The notes under the pieces are model-generated. The model saw nothing but the letters and a program-made list of their open reading frames with translations. It made no database searches and was not told the DNA's origin. This document shows positions 14,670 to 19,283 of a DNA stretch of 19,283 nt, in pieces. The position numbers were made by a program, and so were the translations under genes. Location of the stretch: assembly GCA_024404735.1 (NCBI GenBank), contig JAKSPP010000016.1, positions 1 through 19,283 of the forward strand, written 5' to 3'. The first letter of the stretch is position 1. Each line of letters starts with the position of its first letter. Source of the stretch: Oscillospiraceae bacterium. GTDB lineage: Bacteria; Bacillota; Clostridia; Oscillospirales; Oscillospiraceae.

Positions 14670-15548
14670 ATGATAAGAAGTATGACAGGCTACGGAAGCG
14701 CCAAAGGCGATTATGCCGGACTGCGTTTTTCCATAGAGCTCAAAAGCGTTAACAACAGATTCCTTGACTGCAATATCAGGCTTCCCCGCGGATATCTGAT
14801 GCTGGAGGAGACCATAAAATCAGAGATTTCCTCCCGTATCTCCAGAGGAAAGGTAGATGTTTTTCTCAGTGTTGAAACAGCCCCCGGTGCCGCTGCCTGT
14901 GTCGGTGTTAACGAAGAGCTTGCTCTCGGCTACCTTAACGCCCTCAGACGTATTGCGGAGCTCTGCTCTCTTCCCGCTCCTTCAAGTGTAAACGATATTG
15001 CCAGATACTCCGATGTACTGACGGTTGACAGCCCCGAGCTTGACCCGGAGGAGCTGAAAAAAACCATCTGCTCCATAACAGCCTCCGCAATTGATGACTT
15101 CAACGCAATGCGTGAGCGTGAGGGCAGAAAAATGGCCGAGGATATTGAGGAAAAGCTCTGCGGAATTGAGGCTCTTGTTTCAAGGGTTGAGGAAAAGTCT
15201 CCCGAAACCGTTGCTGCCTACAGAGAACGTCTTTATTCAAAGCTGCGTGAGGTTCTTGCCGATACAAGCATTGAGGAAGGAAGAATTCTTCAGGAGGCTG
15301 CGGTGTTTGCCGATAAGGTTGCCGTTGATGAGGAAACGGTCCGCCTTCGCAGCCACATCGCTCAGATGAGAGATATGCTTAAGGAAGGCTCTCCCATCGG
15401 AAGAAAGATGGACTTTCTTATTCAGGAATTTAACAGAGAGGCAAACACAACAGGCTCAAAATGCAATAACAGTGAGATTTCCTCGGTTGTTATAGAACTG
15501 AAGAGCGAAATCGAAAAAATCCGCGAGCAGATTCAGAATATAGAGTAA
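14670..15548 (+). CDS. yicC: YicC/YloC-family endoribonuclease
   Basis: The 292-residue product is full length. The N-terminal YicC-like domain is marked by MIRSMTGYGSA, FSIELKSVNNRFLDCNIRLPRG and SRISRGKVDVFLSVE. The C-terminal DUF1732 domain ends with GRKMDFLIQEFNREANTTGS and SEISSVVIELKSEIEKIREQIQNIE. YicC and YloC have been reported as endoribonucleases, so an RNA-processing or turnover role is likely, although targets are uncertain. AGAGGAG lies 8 bases before the ATG. It heads the conserved cluster yicC-remA-gmk-rpoZ-priA-def, also found with slight changes in Bacillus. No separate promoter stands out in the 38-base gap after cdaR. Confidence 0.94.
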   Translation: MIRSMTGYGSAKGDYAGLRFSIELKSVNNRFLDCNIRLPRGYLMLEETIKSEISSRISRGKVDVFLSVETAPGAAACVGVNEELALGYLNALRRIAELCSLPAPSSVNDIARYSDVLTVDSPELDPEELKKTICSITASAIDDFNAMREREGRKMAEDIEEKLCGIEALVSRVEEKSPETVAAYRERLYSKLREVLADTSIEEGRILQEAAVFADKVAVDEETVRLRSHIAQMRDMLKEGSPIGRKMDFLIQEFNREANTTGSKCNNSEISSVVIELKSEIEKIREQIQNIE

Positions 15549-15569
15549 AATCGGAAGGCTTTGGGTACA

Positions 15570-15815
15570 GTGAAACTGATAAATATCGGCTTTGGAAATA
15601 TGGCTTCTCTGGAGAGAATACTCTCTGTTGTGGCTCCGGATTCTGCACCTGTCAAGAGGATGATTTCCGATACCAAAGAGCGCGGACTTCTTATTGATGC
15701 GACCTTCGGAAGAAAAACGGGTGCCGTTATAGTAATGGACAGCGGTCATATAGTGCTTTCCGCACTTTCTCCCGAGGAAATCGGGAAGGCTGTTGAGGAT
15801 AATGAGGAGAAGTAA
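15570..15815 (+). CDS. remA: RemA/YlzA-family DNA-binding regulator (DUF370)
   Basis: This short protein (81 residues from GTG 15570) matches RemA, a ring-forming DNA-binding regulator that activates matrix and osmoprotection genes in Bacillus. Diagnostic segments are KLINIGFGNMASLERILSVV, PDSAPVKRMISDTKERGLLIDATFGRKTGAVIVMDSGHIVLSAL and PEEIGKA. A TTG at 15561 gives three extra residues, but it would be only 2 bases from GGAAGG (15553-15558), whereas GTG 15570 is 11 bases away and gives the usual N-terminus. Both starts are possible. The gene lies between yicC and gmk, as in Bacillus, with 4 bases to gmk. Matrix control in this organism is inferred from the family only. Confidence 0.92.
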   Translation: MKLINIGFGNMASLERILSVVAPDSAPVKRMISDTKERGLLIDATFGRKTGAVIVMDSGHIVLSALSPEEIGKAVEDNEEK

Positions 15816-15819
15816 ATAA

Positions 15820-16416
15820 ATGTCAGCTAATTTATGTTTATCCCGCAATAAGGGAATTCTGTTTGTTATCTCCGGTCCTTCGGGCTGCGGAAAAGGTACC
15901 GTGCTCAAAAAGGTAATGTCCGCAAGGGAGAAGCTTCGCTTTTCTGTTTCCGCAACAACCCGCGCCCCCCGTGAGGGTGAGGTAAACGGAAGAGACTATT
16001 ATTTCGTCAGCAGAGAGGAATTTGAAAAGCTCCTTTCCGAAGGACAGATTCTCGAATATACACAGTATAACGGGAATTATTACGGTACGCCCCGAAGGGC
16101 TCTGGAGGAGCTTCTCGAGGCAGGGAACGATGTTGCCCTTGATATAGATGTTGTCGGAGCTATAAACGTAAAAAAAATGTTTCCCTCCGCACTGCTCGTA
16201 TTTCTTATGCCGCCAAGCTTTGAAGAGCTGAGGAGAAGACTTTACGGCAGAGGAACGGAATCCCCCGAGGTTATCGAGAACCGTCTTAAGATAGCCGAAA
16301 AGGAATTTCCCCTTCGCTATGAGTATGATTTCCGCGTCCTCAATGATGATGTTGAAAGGTCCGCGGGAGAAATCGCCCTGCTTATAGATATCTGGAAAAA
16401 GGCTCTTAACAGATAA
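15820..16416 (+). CDS. gmk: Guanylate kinase
   Basis: Gmk phosphorylates GMP to GDP with ATP in purine nucleotide synthesis and recycling. The 198-residue protein has the P-loop ISGPSGCGKGTV (18-28 region), the GMP-binding stretch SATTRAPREGEVNGRDYYFVS (44-64), LDIDVVGAINVKK, and the lid-like region RRRLYGRGTESPEVIENRLKIAEKE. The length is typical. GAGGAGA lies 10 bases before the ATG and overlaps the end of remA. It follows remA by 4 bases and precedes rpoZ, the usual order in Firmicutes. The N-terminus carries about ten extra residues before the core strand, and no better internal start is evident. Confidence 0.97.
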   Translation: MSANLCLSRNKGILFVISGPSGCGKGTVLKKVMSAREKLRFSVSATTRAPREGEVNGRDYYFVSREEFEKLLSEGQILEYTQYNGNYYGTPRRALEELLEAGNDVALDIDVVGAINVKKMFPSALLVFLMPPSFEELRRRLYGRGTESPEVIENRLKIAEKEFPLRYEYDFRVLNDDVERSAGEIALLIDIWKKALNR

Positions 16417-16438
16417 TAAACGCATTTAACACATTTTT

Positions 16439-16510
16439 AGTATTACCGGAAAGCCGGATACTGTCCCGATTATTTCGGGAAGATAAAATAATAAAAAATC
16501 GCGAAAGCGA
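16439..16510 (+). promoter_or_regulatory. Three consecutive hairpins in the gmk-rpoZ gap (rpoZ leader)
   Basis: Three short stems follow one another in the 112-base gap. The first is AGTAT/ATACT plus CCGG-AAAG-CCGG (16439-16462, with a two-base bulge). The second is TCCCGA-TTATT-TCGGGA (16464-16480). The third is TCGC-GAAA-GCGA (16499-16510), a GNRA-type tetraloop hairpin three bases before AAGGAG of rpoZ. None is followed by a T-run, so they look like leader structure or processing sites rather than terminators. Confidence 0.5.
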
Positions 16511-16528
16511 AAAAGGAGAATAAATATC

Positions 16529-16732
16529 ATGATGCTTTATCCCCCCGTAAACGAGCTTGTCGATAAGGTCGGCAGCCGTTACCAGCTTGTTAATCTTGTT
16601 GCCAGAAGGGCAAGAGCTATTTCCGCAAAGGAAGAGGCAACAGGTGAGTACAGTGATGAAAAAGCAGTTTCCACAGCCATCAACGAGGTATATACGGGCA
16701 AGCTGCAGATTATCCGCTCCGAGGAGGAGTAA
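16529..16732 (+). CDS. rpoZ: RNA polymerase omega subunit
   Basis: The 67-residue product is omega, the small subunit that helps fold and assemble the beta-prime subunit. The core YPPVNELVDKVGSRYQLVNLVARRARAIS and the later EKAVSTAINEVYTGKLQI match Firmicute omega proteins. There are two adjacent ATG codons; AAGGAG at 16513-16518 is 10 bases from the first and 13 from the second, so the first is preferred. It lies between gmk and priA in the conserved order, although coaBC, often found next, is missing. Its stop codon sits in the loop of a possible hairpin that shares bases with a structure over the priA ribosome-binding site. Confidence 0.96.
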   Translation: MMLYPPVNELVDKVGSRYQLVNLVARRARAISAKEEATGEYSDEKAVSTAINEVYTGKLQIIRSEEE

Positions 16733-16772
16733 TTATTCCTCCTGGGAGTCCACCGAATAATAACTAAGGAGG
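16722..16772 (+). promoter_or_regulatory. Mutually exclusive hairpins at the rpoZ-priA junction
   Basis: TCCTCCT (16737-16743) can pair with AGGAGGA (16722-16728) at the end of rpoZ, a 7-bp stem with the rpoZ stop in its loop. The CCTCCT core (16738-16743) can instead pair with AGGAGG (16767-16772), which is the priA Shine-Dalgarno site. A ribosome finishing rpoZ would open the first stem and allow the second. This is a structure seen by eye; its use is inference. Confidence 0.4.
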
Positions 16773-16780
16773 CACAGGCT

Positions 16781-19036
16781 TTGGCGCTTTACGCTCGGGT
16801 GTCGGTATCCGATGTAACCTACTGGGTGGACAGGCCCTATGAATATCGTGTTCCCGAAGCCTTAGCTTCCGCAGCAGTACCCGGAGTCAGGGTGACAATC
16901 CCCTTTTCCCGCGGAGGCAGAAGGGCAACAGGTGTTATTCTGTCAGTTTCCGAAACGCCGGAATATGCCCCGGAGAAGATAAAGGATATCCTGGGTATTC
17001 TGGATGAAAGCCCCGTTCTCACCCATGAGCAGCTTGACCTTGCTCTCTGGATGAGGGAAAGATTTTTCTGTACGGTTTTTGAGGCTATAAAGGCAATCCT
17101 TCCCGTGGGTCTGTGGTTTGACTCCGAAGGAAAGCGCAACGCTTCGGATAAGCAGCAGAAATGTCTTAACCTTCTCATTTCGCCGGAAGAGGCCTTTGCT
17201 CTGGCAGAGGAAAGAAAAGCACGAAGCCCGAAGCAGGCAGCGGTTCTTCGCCTTATGTCTGCTGTGGGAGAGGCAATACTGTCCGATGTAAGGGCTATGT
17301 CCGGCGCATCCGGCGAGAGCATCAAGGCTCTTGTAAAGGAAGGCCTCTGTGATTACAGCTTCAGGGAGCAGTTTCGTCGTCCCGTCTTCAAAAAGGGGAG
17401 AGCAAAGCCGATGCTGGATCTCTCTCCCGAGCAGAGAAGGGTGTTTGACGGCCTATATGAGCTCCTTGTTTCGGGAGAAGCCTCCTGCAGTCTTCTTCAC
17501 GGTGTAACGGGCTCCGGTAAAACCTCGGTTTATATAAGGCTTATCCACGAATGCCTTAAGCTGGGCCGCTCTGTAATACTGCTTGTTCCGGAAATTGCAC
17601 TGACCCCACAGATGCTTGAGACCTTCTCCTCGTATTTCGGAGAGGAGGTTGCCGTCCTGCATTCATCTCTTTCCGTTTCCGAGCGCTATGATGAATGGAA
17701 AAGGCTGAAGGAGGGAAAGGCACACCTGTGCATAGGCACAAGAAGTGCAGTGTTTGCCCCTCTTGAAAATCCCGGACTTATCATAATCGACGAGGAGCAG
17801 GAGGATACCTACAAATCCGAAAACTCTCCCCGTTATCATGCCAGGGATATTGCGAAATACAGGTGCGTCAGATCCGGCGCAATGCTTGTTCTTGGCTCTG
17901 CAACGCCCAATCTCGAAAGTCGCTACTATGCGGAAAAGGGAAGGTACCACTATTTCTCGCTGTCGGAGCGTTATAACGGTATGGCTCTTCCGGCGGTTTC
18001 CATCGTGGATATGAAAAGGGAACTTAAGGCGGGAAATATGAGCTCTGTAAGCTCCTTCCTTAGGGGAGAGCTTGAAAAGAATATAAAAAAAGGTGAGCAG
18101 AGTATTCTCTTCCTGAACAGAAGAGGCAGCTCAAGACTCGTCACCTGTGCCGAATGCGGCTATGTGTTCGGCTGCCCCAACTGCAGCGTCTCCATGACCT
18201 ATCACAGTTCGAATAATAAGCTCCAGTGTCATTACTGCGGGTACAGAGCCTCTCTCGGCTCTGCCTGCCCCGATTGCGGAGGAAGGCTTATATTTACAGG
18301 AGACGGAACCGAAAAAATAGAAGAACAGCTCCATGAGTTTTTCCCCGGAACGGATATAGTCCGCGTGGATGCCGATACGGTATCCGCCGCCGGAGGTCAT
18401 GAGCCGATTTTCGAAAAGTTCCGCAGGGAAAATATCCCGATTATGCTCGGAACGCAGATGGTTGCAAAGGGCCACAATTTTGAAAATGTTACCCTTGTCG
18501 GTGTTCTGGCGGCAGACCAGAGCCTGTATTCCGGAGACTGGCGCTCCGGTGAGAAGACATTTTCTCTTATTACGCAGGTAATAGGCCGCTCGGGAAGAGC
18601 GGATAAGCCGGGACGTGCAATCATTCAGACCTTTACCCCCGAAAATCAGGTTGTTCTTGCCGCTGCGGGACAGAATTATGACAGCTTTTATGAAAGCGAA
18701 ATAACCTTAAGGCGCATTCAGGATGCTCCGCCCTTTGCCCAGCTTTTTACTCTCAGCTTTATCGGAAAAGACGAAAATGCGGTTCTGCGCTGCGCACTTG
18801 AGGTAAAAAAGCGTCTTTCCGCCTCCTCCGGGGCTGAAAAATGCTGTGAGGTTCTGGGCCCTACGGCATATTCTGTTGTCAAGGTGGCAGGCAGCTTCAG
18901 ATATAAGCTTATTCTTAAAGGTCCGGATACAAAGGAAATAAGGTCTCTTGTCTCCGGAATACTGTACTTCTGCAATGGTAATAAGGATTACCGCGGAGTT
19001 TCCGTTTTTGCAGATATAAACCCCAATATGGGATAA
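16781..19036 (+). CDS. priA: Primosomal protein N' (replication restart helicase PriA)
   Basis: PriA recognises stalled forks and reloads the replication machinery. The 751-residue protein begins with a 3'-DNA-binding domain (ARVSVSDVTYWVDRPYEYRVPEAL), then a superfamily-2 helicase core: Walker A GVTGSGKT (241-248), motif II DEEQ (337-340), GSATPNLES, and VIGRSGRADKPGRAIIQT. A zinc-binding insertion carries eight cysteines in CxxC pairs: 456/459, 465/468, 483/486 and 496/499. Motif II ends in Gln rather than the His of the DEEH type. The start is TTG 16781, with TAAGGAGG (16765-16772) 8 bases upstream; no ATG is as well placed. It is followed 22 bases later by def, as in many Firmicutes. The rpoZ-to-priA gap lacks coaBC. 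Confidence 0.96.
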   Translation: MALYARVSVSDVTYWVDRPYEYRVPEALASAAVPGVRVTIPFSRGGRRATGVILSVSETPEYAPEKIKDILGILDESPVLTHEQLDLALWMRERFFCTVFEAIKAILPVGLWFDSEGKRNASDKQQKCLNLLISPEEAFALAEERKARSPKQAAVLRLMSAVGEAILSDVRAMSGASGESIKALVKEGLCDYSFREQFRRPVFKKGRAKPMLDLSPEQRRVFDGLYELLVSGEASCSLLHGVTGSGKTSVYIRLIHECLKLGRSVILLVPEIALTPQMLETFSSYFGEEVAVLHSSLSVSERYDEWKRLKEGKAHLCIGTRSAVFAPLENPGLIIIDEEQEDTYKSENSPRYHARDIAKYRCVRSGAMLVLGSATPNLESRYYAEKGRYHYFSLSERYNGMALPAVSIVDMKRELKAGNMSSVSSFLRGELEKNIKKGEQSILFLNRRGSSRLVTCAECGYVFGCPNCSVSMTYHSSNNKLQCHYCGYRASLGSACPDCGGRLIFTGDGTEKIEEQLHEFFPGTDIVRVDADTVSAAGGHEPIFEKFRRENIPIMLGTQMVAKGHNFENVTLVGVLAADQSLYSGDWRSGEKTFSLITQVIGRSGRADKPGRAIIQTFTPENQVVLAAAGQNYDSFYESEITLRRIQDAPPFAQLFTLSFIGKDENAVLRCALEVKKRLSASSGAEKCCEVLGPTAYSVVKVAGSFRYKLILKGPDTKEIRSLVSGILYFCNGNKDYRGVSVFADINPNMG

Positions 19037-19058
19037 ATCGGAAAGAGGTTTAAGTAAA

Positions 19059-19283
19059 ATGGCACTTAGAAATGTTGTTGAAAAGGGAGACAGCGTTCTT
19101 GCAAAGAAGTGCAGGGAGGTAACAGCCTTCGATGCAAAGCTCTCCACTCTTATAGATGATATGCGCGAAACCCTCATAAAGGCAGACGGTGTCGGCCTTG
19201 CCGCCCCTCAGGTCGGAATTCTGCGCCGTCTTGTCCTTGTCCGTGAAACAACCGCAGCGGAGCCCTACATTATTGAACTAGTA
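19059..19283 (+). CDS. def: Peptide deformylase (N-terminal part, cut by window edge)
   Basis: The first 75 residues are visible before the window ends. Peptide deformylase removes the formyl group from the N-terminal methionine of new proteins. The N-terminus MALRNVVEKGDSVLAKKCREVTAFDAKLSTLIDDM is typical, and motif 1, GVGLAAPQVG (about residues 45-54), is intact. The cysteine of motif 2 (EGCLS) and the HExxH of motif 3 lie beyond the edge. AAAGAGG (19042-19048) is 10 bases before the ATG. The gene follows priA by 22 bases, the usual order, and fmt would be expected next. Confidence 0.95.
   Translation, partial: MALRNVVEKGDSVLAKKCREVTAFDAKLSTLIDDMRETLIKADGVGLAAPQVGILRRLVLVRETTAAEPYIIELV

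Noticed and set aside
1..19283. CRISPR arrays, tRNA or rRNA genes, insertion sequences
   Set aside because: No regularly spaced repeats, cloverleaf-like sequence, conserved rRNA segments or transposase frames were seen on either strand.

Overview
The window looks like core chromosome of a low-to-mid GC anaerobic Firmicute, most likely class Clostridia. The basis is the gene order yicC-remA-gmk-rpoZ-priA-def, a CarD-family regulator next to ispD-ispF, the cdaA-cdaR pair, strong Shine-Dalgarno sites (AAGGAG/GGAGG), TTGNNN-N17-TATAAT-type promoters, and occasional GTG/TTG starts. A family such as Oscillospiraceae/Ruminococcaceae is only a guess. I see no rRNA, tRNA, CRISPR array, insertion sequence or phage gene.

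Layout. (1) 1-1522, minus strand: the start of a TrkH/KtrB potassium channel subunit (cut by the window edge) and a purine nucleoside phosphorylase, each with its own sigma-A-like promoter and separated by an intrinsic terminator. (2) 1748-9550, plus strand: a close-packed run starting from a promoter at about 1677-1705. It holds a LysR regulator, an Xer-type tyrosine recombinase (4-bp overlap), an MBOAT acyltransferase and a DHHW/AlgX-like SGNH protein (together a plausible polysaccharide O-acetylation pair), oligoendopeptidase F, a DEDDh exonuclease with a C-terminal zinc-ribbon-like segment, and a DUF1273/YpsA-like SLOG protein. (3) 9580-9647: a branched inverted repeat between convergent genes. 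(4) 9653-10363, minus strand: a HAD phosphatase. (5) 10545-12344, plus strand: a CarD-family RNA polymerase-binding regulator closed by a clear terminator, then ispD-ispF of the MEP isoprenoid pathway. (6) 12483-14631: cdaA-cdaR, the membrane c-di-AMP synthase and its YbbR-repeat regulator. (7) 14670-19283: yicC-remA-gmk-rpoZ-priA-def (def cut by the window edge), covering RNA turnover, matrix/osmotic regulation, GMP phosphorylation, transcription, replication restart and protein maturation.

Most of the window is conserved housekeeping, and I did not find a clearly new multi-gene system. The most interesting points are: a perfect 21-bp palindrome over the -10 and start site of the CarD-gene promoter that also creates a mirror-image promoter on the other strand; the MBOAT-DHHW pair inside a run with a recombinase and LysR regulator; the exonuclease-SLOG pair; the branched repeat at 9580-9647; the structured rpoZ leader and the alternative hairpins before priA; and the local absence of glmM after cdaR and coaBC before priA. 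Several start codons were chosen from ribosome-binding sites rather than the longest frame (LysR 1748, HAD 10363, IspD 11143, RemA 15570).
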